59,032 nucleotides of DNA from Candidatus Neomicrothrix sp. UBA2974 (GCA_002348705.1 DEAU01000042.1:5141-64172); one strand, 5' to 3'. Positions 16,791-26,066 are shown, numbered from the stretch's first letter. Notes: generated from the letters alone by a model not told the origin. Translations and numbers: made by a program.

Positions 16791-17366
16791 TCACGATCCG
16801 TCGGCCGGAAAGTCCGACTCCCTGAGGACGTCTAGAACTGCCCACCTGGGATCTCTTTCTTCCGCAACGCTGGAGCCCCCATCTCCGAACAGCCCTGTCG
16901 GAAAACGCTCCGGGTCCGGCCCATCACACTCCTCACCACAGAGGGGCGACAGGGGCAGTGCCAGAAGCACGGCATCACGAATTACTGGCTCGACATCGGC
17001 CTCGTCGACACCGAGCGCGTAGGCGTCGCCATCACCAACGGAGCCGTCAGCCATCACCTCGCGAATGGTGAGATCAACTTCGCCACCCACCTCCTCCAGA
17101 CAACGGCGGCACGTCCCAACCCAATTCGCTCGTACTGTGCCGGCAACTACCACCTCGGACCCTCGGGCCTCAGCTTCGAGGTTTAGGCTCACCTGGCCAT
17201 CTACGACCAACACCTCACCAACTCGGAGGTCGTCGAGAACAACGTCACCAACGACGCTTCGTGGTTCAGCTCGCCGTCGAAGAGCGGCAAGCGGAAGCCG
17301 CAGACCATCGGCCACGGCCACGGCCTTAGTCCCCGATGGCGTCCTGATCGAAGAACGCCGTGCCAC
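16791..17366 (-). CDS. DUF177 / YceD family protein
   Basis: YceD-family proteins sit beside rpmF and have been linked to 23S rRNA accumulation. Here the core is visible: a V..G.V.AN..GTCRRCLEEV segment (Cys pair), then SPLCGEECDGPDP, and the DPRWAVLDVL end typical of the family. The Cys residues may bind zinc. The GTG at 17366 is chosen because a strong AGGGGGG ribosome binding site lies four bases before it; upstream starts at 17396 and 17432 lack one. The gene begins inside the end of the sepIVA-like gene. Confidence 0.88.
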   Translation of the reverse strand: MARRSSIRTPSGTKAVAVADGLRLPLAALRRRAEPRSVVGDVVLDDLRVGEVLVVDGQVSLNLEAEARGSEVVVAGTVRANWVGTCRRCLEEVGGEVDLTIREVMADGSVGDGDAYALGVDEADVEPVIRDAVLLALPLSPLCGEECDGPDPERFPTGLFGDGGSSVAEERDPRWAVLDVLRESDFPADGS

Positions 17367-17988
17367 TAGACCCCCCTGACCGTTGGGCTGAGTCATGTGC
17401 AGCATCGACGGCACGCGCCGCCTCAGCCGCATCCGTGGCTCGCTGTTCCCGGTCGCGATCTAGCGCAGTCTCTTGGAGGCGCCGGCGACCCTGGGTGATG
17501 GTGTCTCGGGTGCTGCCGAGCAAAGCCTCAAAGCTGGCGAGTTTCTGGTCGCAGTAGTCTTCGGTCTCCCGTCGCATCCTTCGGGTCTCTTCCCGCGCAG
17601 TCTCCACGAGGTGCCGGGCCCGCTGCTCGGCCGTGCGAACCACCTCGGTGCGTTGAACCAGACGCTCGGCCCGAGATCGAGCTAACTCCAAAATCTCATC
17701 CCCCTCCCGACGAACCTTGTCCAAGAACTCTTCTCTCTGCTTTAGTAGCCAGCGGGCCGACCGCAGTTCGTCAGGAAGCCGGGCGATTGCCTCATCAACA
17801 AGACCAAACAACTCCTCTTTGTTGACCATTGACGAGGCCGACAGCGGCATCGGCCGCGCGTTGCTTATCACCTCGCGCAACTGACGCAAGATGGCCTCGA
17901 TTTGCGGAGGTCGGTAGGGGTCAGGCACAGATGTCGGCGGCGATTCCGGCGGCCGGTGTGCGCTGAAGTCCCCAGCGAGGTCGCTCAC
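17326..17988 (-). CDS. sepIVA: SepIVA/DivIVA-like coiled-coil septum protein
   Basis: The 220-residue protein is largely charged coiled coil (about 60-205) with a short Pro-rich start. Its position between coaD and DUF177-rpmF matches mycobacterial SepIVA (the Rv2927c neighbourhood), a DivIVA-like protein needed for septum and envelope growth. The call rests on synteny and coiled-coil layout more than on a motif. The start overlaps coaD by four bases, and the end overlaps the DUF177 gene by 41 bases. Confidence 0.75.
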   Translation of the reverse strand: MSDLAGDFSAHRPPESPPTSVPDPYRPPQIEAILRQLREVISNARPMPLSASSMVNKEELFGLVDEAIARLPDELRSARWLLKQREEFLDKVRREGDEILELARSRAERLVQRTEVVRTAEQRARHLVETAREETRRMRRETEDYCDQKLASFEALLGSTRDTITQGRRRLQETALDRDREQRATDAAEAARAVDAAHDSAQRSGGSSGTAFFDQDAIGD

Positions 17989-18464
17989 CTGTCCAACCGT
18001 CCCACAAGACGTCTCAGCACTGGCTCTGGCACCATGTCGCTGACGTCGCCACCGAGTCGGACCACCTCCCGGATAAGGCGGGAGGCCAAGAAAGACCTCC
18101 GTGTAGCTGTCGGTAAGAAGAGAGTCTGAACACCTGAGATGGCCGCGTTCATCTGCGCCATCTGAAGTTCGCTCTCGAAGTCGGAAACAGCTCGCAGCCC
18201 TTTGATGATGAAATCGGCCTCAACATCGACGGCGAGATCGACGACAAGGCCATCGAACTTCCGCGTTTCCACATTGTCGAGATGGTCGAAACATTCGTCA
18301 AGAAGCGCCATTCGATCCTCTAGGGCGAGTAGGCCATCGCCCTTGGACGGGTTGATGAGAGCGGCCACGACCACCTCGTCAAACAGTCCGGCGGCCGTCT
18401 CGACCATCTCCAAGTGGCCATTGTGGACCGGATCGAATGAACCGGGATACAAGACTCGGGTCAT
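17985..18464 (-). CDS. coaD: Phosphopantetheine adenylyltransferase
   Basis: CoaD joins 4'-phosphopantetheine and ATP to give dephospho-CoA. The 159-residue protein has the nucleotide-binding motif PVHNGH (12-17), Lys42-type region NPSKGDGLL, GLRAVSDFE and the end motif VVRLGGDVSDMVP. The ATP-contact loop usually reads SFxSSSL; here it is SFLASRL, so two of three Ser are changed. ATG 18464 follows a GGGAGAGG site. Confidence 0.94.
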   Translation of the reverse strand: MTRVLYPGSFDPVHNGHLEMVETAAGLFDEVVVAALINPSKGDGLLALEDRMALLDECFDHLDNVETRKFDGLVVDLAVDVEADFIIKGLRAVSDFESELQMAQMNAAISGVQTLFLPTATRRSFLASRLIREVVRLGGDVSDMVPEPVLRRLVGRLDR

Positions 18465-18515
18465 GCTGTCGGCACCTCTCCCGGTGGTCTCTCAATCACT
18501 TTGACGGACCGCCAC

Positions 18516-19148
18516 TTAGTCCGGTCCGGGGACCGGACGCAGCAACGTCACCACGGTACCCGCGGCGCGGCGCCTCGAATCGACATGCCATCCAGAACCA
18601 ACTGACACGTCGTGGTTGGACTCAACCACGACGATGCCCGTTGAGGCTCCACGACCCGGTTCACCAGCTAACGTTTTCGGGCCCAACAGGTGGTGGGATA
18701 CCACTTCGAGTAGGTCGTCCCACTCTTCATAGCCGTAGGGCGGATCGAGAAGTACAAGATCCCAGACGTCGGAGGAGGCCCCAAGCCATCTAGGTCCGTC
18801 AGCCCGAACCACAGTGGCCCGGTCAGCTAGTCCACAGGCCTCCAAGTTGGTTTCCACGAGACTGACGGCGACTGGAGTGCGATCGACGAAAGTGGCATGT
18901 CCAGCTCCCCGGGACAGCGCCTCGATTCCCAGAGCCCCGGTCCCAGCGAAGAGGTCGAGAACCCGGGCTCCAACGACAGCGTCCCGACTGTGCAACGCGT
19001 TAAAAACCGCTTCGCGCACGCGTTCGGATGTTGGACGAACTTCGTCGAAATGGTTTCCGTCCCCACGGCCGGCCTTCCGACCTCTCTTCACTTGTGGTTT
19101 CGGCGTGGCGAGACGGCGCCCCCGTGCGGAACCGGCCACGATGCGCAT
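18516..19148 (-). CDS. rsmD: 16S rRNA (guanine966-N2)-methyltransferase
   Basis: RsmD methylates G966 of 16S rRNA. The 210-residue protein has the RPTSERVREAVFNAL segment (38-52), SAM-binding DLFAGTGALG (65-74) and the catalytic DPPY (135-138). It precedes coaD as in most bacteria. Only nine bases separate its ATG from the start of a divergent small gene, so its promoter must lie inside that gene. Confidence 0.95.
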   Translation of the reverse strand: MRIVAGSARGRRLATPKPQVKRGRKAGRGDGNHFDEVRPTSERVREAVFNALHSRDAVVGARVLDLFAGTGALGIEALSRGAGHATFVDRTPVAVSLVETNLEACGLADRATVVRADGPRWLGASSDVWDLVLLDPPYGYEEWDDLLEVVSHHLLGPKTLAGEPGRGASTGIVVVESNHDVSVGSGWHVDSRRRAAGTVVTLLRPVPGPD

Positions 19149-19157
19149 GCACCCATC

Positions 19158-19412
19158 ATGGCAGCGAGCAGCAAAACATGGACCGCGGGAGACTTATCCG
19201 GGTATCCGACTACCGTCGGAGTTGTGAGGGCCCCCGAAACAATCGTGTGCGTGGACTGCGGCGGTACCTGTCATCTGCTGGTCCACCCAGAGACTGATTT
19301 CAGTCCTGGCGACCCGGTGGCATACCGGTGCGCAGACTGCATCGATCGGTGGGACCTCGTCATGCCGGACGATGAGTGCGACGGACGTGGCGATACGCCG
19401 CCTGGGCCCTGA
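19158..19412 (+). CDS. Small zinc-ribbon-like protein, unknown function
   Basis: An 84-residue frame starting at ATG 19158 carries CVDCGGTC (31-38) and RCADC (57-61), a layout fit for one zinc ion, and an acidic C-terminus. I do not recognise a family. It is divergent from rsmD with only nine bases between starts; a GTG near 19221 is a possible later start and would leave promoter space. With the GNAT and secreted protein that follow, it interrupts the usual rsmD-recG order. Confidence 0.6.
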   Translation: MAASSKTWTAGDLSGYPTTVGVVRAPETIVCVDCGGTCHLLVHPETDFSPGDPVAYRCADCIDRWDLVMPDDECDGRGDTPPGP

Positions 19413-19428
19413 AACCTCCCGAAAACAG

Positions 19429-20070
19429 TCAGACGTCAGGTTCCCGCCACATCACGGGGACTGTCGGCCCACCTTCAATAGCCACCTCGGCGGTGACCGC
19501 GAAGCCGTGACGCTCGTATAGAGGGACGTTGGTCGGATTCGACGACTCCAGATGTGCGCCAATCCCTTCGGCGTCGCAACGCGCGGTCACCTCGGCGATC
19601 AACGCCGAAGCCAAGCCCCGACCTCGGGATGATGGCAGCGTGCCGAGGAATTGGAGGTACCAGTTGGGAGTCGTTGGTGACGTTTCAAACAGCGGAATCA
19701 ACGCTTTCCGTCGCTGTTCCATCACTGCCTCGCCGATGGCGATGGCATTAACGATTCCCATTTTGGTTAGGTCGGGTCCGGCCTCGTCGAAACTTCGGGG
19801 AGGAATCCAGATTGCCGCAGCTGCGACCCCGGCCTCGTCGCCTGCCACCAGAATGTGGTCAATGCCCCTACCCCCAAGGATTCGGTTGGCGAAGAATGCC
19901 GCCAACAGAGCGCCGCGACGAGCCGGCCTGCTGCGGGACCCCTTACCGCGGGAATCCTCGTCCAAAAGGAACGCTAGGACGGGATCATCATGAAAAGCTT
20001 CGGCCAATACAGCACAGACTCTAGGGAGGTCCCGGTCGCTGGTCGCCCGGACAAACATTTCTCCCGCCAC
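19429..20070 (-). CDS. GNAT-family N-acetyltransferase
   Basis: The 213-residue protein has the acetyl-CoA binding motif A as LGTLPSSRGRGLASAL (about 146-161) and the late LYERHGF motif typical of GNAT enzymes. The substrate is unknown. GTG 20070 has GAGG eight bases upstream; an ATG four codons later is also possible. It converges with the small zinc-ribbon gene. Confidence 0.85.
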   Translation of the reverse strand: MAGEMFVRATSDRDLPRVCAVLAEAFHDDPVLAFLLDEDSRGKGSRSRPARRGALLAAFFANRILGGRGIDHILVAGDEAGVAAAAIWIPPRSFDEAGPDLTKMGIVNAIAIGEAVMEQRRKALIPLFETSPTTPNWYLQFLGTLPSSRGRGLASALIAEVTARCDAEGIGAHLESSNPTNVPLYERHGFAVTAEVAIEGGPTVPVMWREPDV

Positions 20071-20172
20071 TCAGGCAGCCTCGCGCGCCGGACTACGAGG
20101 TTCCGAGCCCGGCTGTCAAGGACAAACCGAGCTTGCGAGCGGACGAGTATTACCCCTGCCGCAGAGGAGTCA

Positions 20173-20178
20173 TAGAGT
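20173..20178 (+). promoter_or_regulatory. -10 box, leaderless-type, for the secreted Thr-rich protein
   Basis: TAGAGT ends seven bases before GTG 20186, with no ribosome binding site between them. Confidence 0.4.
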
Positions 20179-20185
20179 CCCACAA

Positions 20186-21727
20186 GTGCGCAACCTCACA
20201 ATTTCGATGGCGGCCACCACTCTGGCATGCATCGGATTGGCCTGCGGATCTGCAGGCCCTGAGCCGGTAGCCGAGCCGGCTCCTACGACGTCCATCACCA
20301 TCTCCACGACGGTGGCTCCACCCACGTCCACAACGGTGGCTCTGCCCACGACGTCAGCTTCGACGACGACGGTTGGTCCCATGGCAGCCACCAACACGAC
20401 CACTTCCACCACGTCCACACTGCCGACGCTGCCCGGTTCGACGGTGGTCGACACCCCGAAAACGCCGGTCGTTCTAGTGGCGGGGGCGTTCATCCAGGAA
20501 GTCGGCGACGCCACCCTAGAGACGACCGTCCTCTGCGGCCCGGACGGGCTGAGCGTCGAACACTCGATCGATGGCGAACCCGTCGCACCCGAAACGGCTG
20601 GAATGGCGACGACTGCCCTCGGGAAGACCTACCACCGGGTAGTGGCTGCCGTCGACAGCGACGGCGACGACTACCTGTTCGATGGCGGCTGGTGGGCCGA
20701 GGATATGGTCGACGGCTCGTGCGAGCCCTACGAGCCGCCCATCTGGGAGGACTACCTCGACGGTGGGCTGATCGCGGTTACCGAGGTCCTCTGGGACCAG
20801 CTCGCCCTCCGTGATGTCGCGTGCCCCTACCTTCAGCCGGATATTCGGCAGGCCGCCATAGAGGACGGCTACGACGGCGACCTGGATACCTGCACCATGG
20901 ACTTCGACCACCTGCGTCGAGCGACAGTCCGGGACTCCAAGAGGGACAGACACCTCCTCGAGATCGGCTTCGACTGCGGACCGTTCGGCCTAGACGAGGT
21001 GTGGTACGTGATCGACGGGGTTTTCGTCGCCAACGACTACTACCACCCGCCCGAGTACCTCGAGGACGAATACGAGGAGTTCATCCTCGAACCGATGCGG
21101 GACAGGTACGGCGACACGGTCTACGACTACAGAGCACGAGTCGTAGAAGTCGACGGCGAGGTGTACGTCTTCGACATCGGCCGCGCGCGGATCGACTTGA
21201 ACCTCGAAGCAGCCCTCGGGTCCGACAACTGCGAACTGGTCGACTGGTCCGAACCACCGGTCGCCTTCGAGGGAGCCACCCCGGGCCGCCTGATCTGGGA
21301 TACCGGTTCGATGGACGTCCGGGAGCTCAGCTACCCGGAGGCATCAGGCGCCGACCTCGGCATGAGGTTCTACCTGACGTCCAAGCCGGCCACCACGGTG
21401 GTACTCGACATCACCTGGGACCCGACCGAAGTCAACTTCGGAGCCGCAGTGGGCGGCTGCTCCGCCGTCAGCAAGACCGACACGTCGGAGACCCTCCGAG
21501 TCACCGTAGAACCCGACGACTGGCAGAACACACGCCAGCCGGATCCGGCGGGCATGCTCACGTTCGCCACCTCCGGTGCCGGCGACGGACTCGCCGACGG
21601 CGACCAGGTCACCGAGGTCCGCGTGACCATCGTAGACGAACTATCCGACCCGGGGTACCACGGCGCAGACGACCTCGTCATGATGGTGACGACCCGGGAC
21701 CGCCCAGACGGGGCGATCTGCCACTAG
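20186..21727 (+). CDS. Secreted or lipid-anchored protein with Thr/Pro linker, unknown function
   Basis: The 513-residue protein has a signal peptide (1-20) ending in Gly-Leu-Ala-Cys, possibly lipidated, a Thr/Ser/Pro-rich linker (about 30-90) and an acidic globular part of about 420 residues with scattered Cys (for example near 117, 177 and 217) that may form disulfides. I see no enzyme motif. The Thr linker resembles those that space proteins from the cell wall and may be glycosylated. The GTG start is supported by a TAGAGT box seven bases before it. Confidence 0.75.
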   Translation: MRNLTISMAATTLACIGLACGSAGPEPVAEPAPTTSITISTTVAPPTSTTVALPTTSASTTTVGPMAATNTTTSTTSTLPTLPGSTVVDTPKTPVVLVAGAFIQEVGDATLETTVLCGPDGLSVEHSIDGEPVAPETAGMATTALGKTYHRVVAAVDSDGDDYLFDGGWWAEDMVDGSCEPYEPPIWEDYLDGGLIAVTEVLWDQLALRDVACPYLQPDIRQAAIEDGYDGDLDTCTMDFDHLRRATVRDSKRDRHLLEIGFDCGPFGLDEVWYVIDGVFVANDYYHPPEYLEDEYEEFILEPMRDRYGDTVYDYRARVVEVDGEVYVFDIGRARIDLNLEAALGSDNCELVDWSEPPVAFEGATPGRLIWDTGSMDVRELSYPEASGADLGMRFYLTSKPATTVVLDITWDPTEVNFGAAVGGCSAVSKTDTSETLRVTVEPDDWQNTRQPDPAGMLTFATSGAGDGLADGDQVTEVRVTIVDELSDPGYHGADDLVMMVTTRDRPDGAICH

Positions 21728-21811
21728 AAGCCTGAGACCCCGCGGAACTCGGTATCGGCCGAATGGCTCTTCAGGACGACCCTGGTGCGAGCCAGACTGT
21801 CGCAGTCCCGG

Positions 21812-23947
21812 CTAGGACTTGAGCAGGTAGTCCGACTCGTCTTCGCCTAAGAAGAGGTCAACTTCGTCGGCCAACTCTGGATGGTCATCCATGCCCGAAC
21901 CGTCACCCACCATGGCTAGCGCCTCGGCGCGTGCTGCCTCGACCCACTCCCGATCCCGTCGCAACGAAGCCAGCCGAAGGTCATTTCGTCCCTTCTGTCG
22001 CTCGCCCATAATCGTCCCCTCACCACGGAGGTCGAGATCGACCTCTGCCAGTTCGAATCCATCGGTGGTTCGAACCAAGGCAGCGAGCCTCTCCTCGGCA
22101 TCCGGGGTGGAGACCGATCCAACCAAGAAGCACTGGCTGACTTGGGTGCCGCGACCTACGCGTCCACGGAGCTGATGAAGTTGGGCGATCCCGAATCTGG
22201 CGGCATCAAGAATCACCATCACCGTGGCGTTCGGCACATCCACGCCTACCTCGATCACCGTGGTGGCCACAAGTACGTCTAGGGCACCAGATCGGAAGAG
22301 TCTCATAGTCTCCTCCTTCTCAGCCCGACCCACACGACCATGCAGAAGACCGACCCGCAGGCCGGAAAGAGAGCCGTCAGAAAGGTCGCCGAATGTCGCC
22401 TCGGCTGAGCTGACATCGAGGGTTTCGGACTCGTCAATCAGAGGGCACACCACATATGCCTGACGACCTTCGGCCACTTCGGAGCAAACAACCGGCCACA
22501 CGTCCGCCTCGTCCTCACACCATCGGGTCTCGATCGGTGTGCGGCCTGGAGGCTGTTCGTCGAGAACCGAAACATCGAGGTCGCCATAGACAGTCATGGC
22601 TGCCGTTCTCGGGATAGGCGTAGCAGTCATTACCAGAACATCGGGCACGGTCTCCTCACGGTTCCGATCGCGGAGTGCTGCCCGCTGCTCCACGCCGAAC
22701 CGGTGCTGCTCGTCGATGACGACGGCACCAAGGGAGCCGAACTCGACTCCTTCCTGGATGAGGGCATGCGTTCCGATGAGCAAGTCGACCTGGCCAGCCG
22801 GCAACTCGGCGGCGATACGCCGACGGTCGGCAGCTGTCGTCCGGTTGGTAAGCAGATCGATCTTAAGTGGGCGATGTCCAAGAAGATTGTTGGGATCCTC
22901 GACGGTCATGCCCCCCAACAACGCCTCAACACCTTGGTAGTGCTGCTCGGCCAGTACCTCAGTAGGAGCCATCAGGGCACCCTGGTGGCCACCGCGCACA
23001 GCCGTAAGAAGACAGGCGACCGCTACGACTGTCTTCCCCGATCCAACGTCACCCTGAAGCAGTCGGTGCATCGGCACCGGACAAATCATGTCTTCCGTAA
23101 TCTCGTCTATGACCCGGCGCTGAGCTCCGGTCAAGTCGAACGCAAGTCGTTCGAGAAACAAGGCCACTGGATCTGCGTCCCCGCCGGCTGGAGCGTGGCT
23201 AATGCCGGTCGCCGTTCGCTCGAGTTCCACCTTCCGACGGACTAAGGCCAGCTGGATCCGCAGTAGCTCGTCGAAGACGAGTCGCCGGCGCGCCTCCAAC
23301 ATCTCATGCATGCCCTCTGGACGGTGGATGGTCCGGTAGGCCTCAGAACGCTCGACAAGCCGGTACCGGTTCCGCACTTCGGCGGGCACCGGGTCCGAAA
23401 GCCCCCGGACCTTCATCGTTCTGCGCAGCGCCTCGCCGACTAATGCGTCGACGTCCCAACTGTGAAGCCCTGCCGCCTCACTTTGTGGATATACGGCGAC
23501 GATTCGACCCGTCCGGTCTCCTATCAGGTCGACCACCGGACTGGTCATCTGGAGGCTGCCCCGGTACTCGTCGACCTTGCCGAATACCACGGCCTGCATG
23601 CCCTCACGCAGTTGCCGTTCCCGCCAAGGTTGATTGAAGAAGGTAAGGCGCAGCCGACCAGTGTCGTCACCGCAGCGCACCTCAACTAGGGATCGGCCGT
23701 TTCGAGTCCGTCGGGCTGATACCCGTTCAATCCGCACTAACACCATGCCCTCCGCGCCCGTAGTGAGCTCGGCCACAGTGGCTTCACGACTGCGGTCGAG
23801 ATAGCGGCGCGGGTAATAGCCGAGAAGGTCGAGAACTGAGACAACACCGACAGCAGATAGCGCCTTCTCCCTCGCCGGACCGACCCCCTTCAGGTCGGCA
23901 ACGGGTCGGGAGTCCAACTCCCTAAGGGTGATGCCGGTCTCGGCCAC
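21812..23947 (-). CDS. recG: ATP-dependent DNA helicase RecG
   Basis: RecG remodels stalled forks and branched DNA. The 711-residue protein has an N-terminal wedge/OB domain (about 70-170), then helicase motifs: QGDVGSGKT (Walker A, near 297), IDEQHRFGVEQR (DEQH box) and LLHGRVGRAEK / ATTVIEVGVDVPNATVMVI, QLHQLRGRVGRG in the second RecA fold. The GTG start has a TACCGT box six bases upstream and no ribosome binding site. It precedes the rsmD side of the conserved cluster. Confidence 0.97.
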   Translation of the reverse strand: MAETGITLRELDSRPVADLKGVGPAREKALSAVGVVSVLDLLGYYPRRYLDRSREATVAELTTGAEGMVLVRIERVSARRTRNGRSLVEVRCGDDTGRLRLTFFNQPWRERQLREGMQAVVFGKVDEYRGSLQMTSPVVDLIGDRTGRIVAVYPQSEAAGLHSWDVDALVGEALRRTMKVRGLSDPVPAEVRNRYRLVERSEAYRTIHRPEGMHEMLEARRRLVFDELLRIQLALVRRKVELERTATGISHAPAGGDADPVALFLERLAFDLTGAQRRVIDEITEDMICPVPMHRLLQGDVGSGKTVVAVACLLTAVRGGHQGALMAPTEVLAEQHYQGVEALLGGMTVEDPNNLLGHRPLKIDLLTNRTTAADRRRIAAELPAGQVDLLIGTHALIQEGVEFGSLGAVVIDEQHRFGVEQRAALRDRNREETVPDVLVMTATPIPRTAAMTVYGDLDVSVLDEQPPGRTPIETRWCEDEADVWPVVCSEVAEGRQAYVVCPLIDESETLDVSSAEATFGDLSDGSLSGLRVGLLHGRVGRAEKEETMRLFRSGALDVLVATTVIEVGVDVPNATVMVILDAARFGIAQLHQLRGRVGRGTQVSQCFLVGSVSTPDAEERLAALVRTTDGFELAEVDLDLRGEGTIMGERQKGRNDLRLASLRRDREWVEAARAEALAMVGDGSGMDDHPELADEVDLFLGEDESDYLLKS

Positions 23948-23953
23948 GGATCG

Positions 23954-23959
23954 ACGGTA
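23954..23959 (-). promoter_or_regulatory. -10 box, leaderless-type, for recG
   Basis: On the minus strand TACCGT ends six bases before GTG 23947, and no ribosome binding site is present. Confidence 0.4.
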
Positions 23960-24019
23960 GCCCCGGCAGGGGGCTAGTCCGAGACCACCCGGGTACGAAC
24001 GGGAAGCCCCCTACCAGCC

Positions 24020-25651
24020 CTACTCGACACCGACGTAGTAGGGATAGAGCGGTTGTCCGCCGTTATGGACCTCGACCTCAACCCCTGGTCGCTCGGCCTC
24101 CAACCAAGCAAGAGCGGCAGCAGTGGTCTCCGCTTCTGCGTCTTCACCAGAAATCACGGTGACAATCTCGTGGTCGTCATCTACCAGATCATCCAATAGT
24201 CCAGTAAGGGCTTCAAAGGCCGACCCAGCTACCACCCGCACCCGACCCCCTGAAAGGCCGAGGTGATCGCCCTCACGTATTTCACCGACGTCGCTGCCCG
24301 CATCGCGCACAGCAACCGTTACCTCACCAGACACCACGGTTGCCGCTACAGCGGCCATCGCTTCCCTATTCCCGTCGGCGGTTCCCTGAGGGTCGTACGC
24401 CAATAGCGAGGCGAAACCCTCGGTAATTCCCCTACTAGGTACGACCCGCACGACCTTCCCTGTCTGATCGTCCACCTGCTCGGCCACGGCGATGATGTTC
24501 GAGTTGTTGGGAAGAACCACGACCTGGTCGGATGGCACCGCCTCCACGGCGGCCAAAATGTCGGCCGTTGATGGGTTCATCGACTGCCCGCCAACCACCA
24601 CCCATTGGACGCCGAGAGACCTGAAGATGTCCCTGATCCCCGTGCCGTTGGCCACCGCAACCACCGCACACGGCACCACCTTGTCGAGTTCTACCAACTG
24701 ATCCCGCACCCAGGCCTGTTCCTCGACTTCCTGAATGAGGTCCGTGACACGAATTCTGTGGGGACGTCCGACATCTATCCCAGCCTCGATAGCAGCACCG
24801 ATGTCGTCGGTGTGAACGTGGCAATTCCAGACCCCATCTCCACCCACCACGACGATCGAATCACCTAATTCGGACCAGACCTCCTTGAATCCTTCAATCG
24901 AGTCGTCCGGAGCATTGAGGAAGAACATGACTTCGTAGCGGGAGCCCTCATGCCCTAAGCCGTGAATGCCTGACTGATCACCATCAAAAGAGGGGTTGGG
25001 GCCATCGACCGCGGGCGGGTCCGGCAACGGACGCCCATCGATGGTCGAAAGCAACGCATCGATCAATAGCAGGTAGCCGCTGCCACCGGCGTCGACCACG
25101 CCGGCGTCAGCCAGTACTGGCAGGAGTTCTGGTGTTCGAGCCAGACTCTGGTCACCGGCGGCCCGAGTCGCCTCAGCCACTGCCAGCAGGTCTCCGCCAC
25201 CATCAGCGACAACTGCTGCCGCCTCCGAGGACTCGCGAACCACGGTCAAGATAGTTCCCTCGACCGGTGTCATCACAGCTCCGTAAGCCGCAGTCGAAGC
25301 GGCGACTAAGCCGTCGGCCATAAGGCGGCCGTCGACGGCATCTACTTCAGCAAAGGCGGAGGAGAGACCGCGAAGCACCTGTGACAAGATCACCCCAGAA
25401 TTTCCACGGGCACCCATGAGGGAGCCGTGGGCAATAGCACGGGTGACCGAATCCATGTCAGCGTCGATGGCCAAGCCATCGAACTCTTCGACGACCGACT
25501 CAACGGTCATCGTCATATTGGAGCCGGTGTCGCCGTCAGGTACCGGATAGACATTCAGCAAGTTCAGCGCCGACCGGTGTGCCACGAGGGCATCCCGGAA
25601 GGCCTCAATCATGGAGCGCACGGCAGACGCATCGAGGTAATGGGCCGTCAC
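24020..25651 (-). CDS. fakA: DhaL/DAK2-domain kinase, FakA (YloV) type
   Basis: The 543-residue protein has an N-terminal DhaL domain with the nucleotide/Mg motif PVPDGDTGSNM (about 37-47) and ARGNSGVILSQ, and a C-terminal EDD-type domain with LPNNSNII. This is the layout of FakA, the ATP-binding subunit that phosphorylates fatty acids held by FakB; FakB is not in this window, so fatty acid kinase activity is inferred from the family. It lies between recG and rpmB, the usual actinobacterial place. A TACGCT box lies eight bases before the GTG. Confidence 0.9.
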   Translation of the reverse strand: MTAHYLDASAVRSMIEAFRDALVAHRSALNLLNVYPVPDGDTGSNMTMTVESVVEEFDGLAIDADMDSVTRAIAHGSLMGARGNSGVILSQVLRGLSSAFAEVDAVDGRLMADGLVAASTAAYGAVMTPVEGTILTVVRESSEAAAVVADGGGDLLAVAEATRAAGDQSLARTPELLPVLADAGVVDAGGSGYLLLIDALLSTIDGRPLPDPPAVDGPNPSFDGDQSGIHGLGHEGSRYEVMFFLNAPDDSIEGFKEVWSELGDSIVVVGGDGVWNCHVHTDDIGAAIEAGIDVGRPHRIRVTDLIQEVEEQAWVRDQLVELDKVVPCAVVAVANGTGIRDIFRSLGVQWVVVGGQSMNPSTADILAAVEAVPSDQVVVLPNNSNIIAVAEQVDDQTGKVVRVVPSRGITEGFASLLAYDPQGTADGNREAMAAVAATVVSGEVTVAVRDAGSDVGEIREGDHLGLSGGRVRVVAGSAFEALTGLLDDLVDDDHEIVTVISGEDAEAETTAAALAWLEAERPGVEVEVHNGGQPLYPYYVGVE

Positions 25652-25730
25652 AGGACGCGAGCGTAGTCAGCACTGCTACCGACCTCAGGACGCTTCGAGC
25701 CATTAAGTGGCGACACATTCCTAACAGTGG

Positions 25731-25760
25731 TTGGTGACTCAGTAAACCCGCTCGTAGCCT
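25731..25760 (+). promoter_or_regulatory. Possible rpmB promoter
   Basis: TTGGTG (25731-25736) and TAGCCT (25755-25760), 18 bases apart, could be -35 and -10 boxes about 60 bases before rpmB in the divergent fakA-rpmB gap. Confidence 0.3.
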
Positions 25761-25820
25761 GTGAGTCGTTCCACGACCGGTCTACTCGAGTCAGACCGGC
25801 TCCCTGATCGAGGTGCAGTC

Positions 25821-26015
25821 ATGGCGTCCGTGTGCGAGATTTGCGGTAAGAAGCCCTGGTTCGGTAAGTCCCTAAGCCATTCCCACAGGCGAACCAACCG
25901 GCGCTGGAATCCAAATATCCAACGGGTTCGGGCCGTGGTCGGGAAGACCACCCGGCGAATGAATGTCTGCACCGGCTGCATCAAGGCCGGCAAGGTCGTC
26001 AAGGCCGGACGCTGA
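25821..26015 (+). CDS. rpmB: 50S ribosomal protein L28, zinc-binding form
   Basis: The 64-residue protein begins MASVCEICGKKPWFGKSLSHS and carries two Cys pairs (Cys5/Cys8 and CTGC near 51-54) that form the zinc site of the C+ type of L28. The ATG at 25821 has GAGGTG five bases upstream; the longer frame is unlike L28. It is divergent from fakA. Confidence 0.96.
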   Translation: MASVCEICGKKPWFGKSLSHSHRRTNRRWNPNIQRVRAVVGKTTRRMNVCTGCIKAGKVVKAGR

Positions 26016-26066
26016 GCCGAGTAGAACGAGTAGAAAAGACGACTGACGAAACCTAAGGGAGTAACC

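Noticed and set aside
20821..21735. Plus-strand 304-residue Arg-rich frame
   Set aside because: It is another reading frame of the secreted Thr-rich protein gene, with an extreme Arg/Pro/Gly content typical of shifted-frame translation in high-GC DNA.
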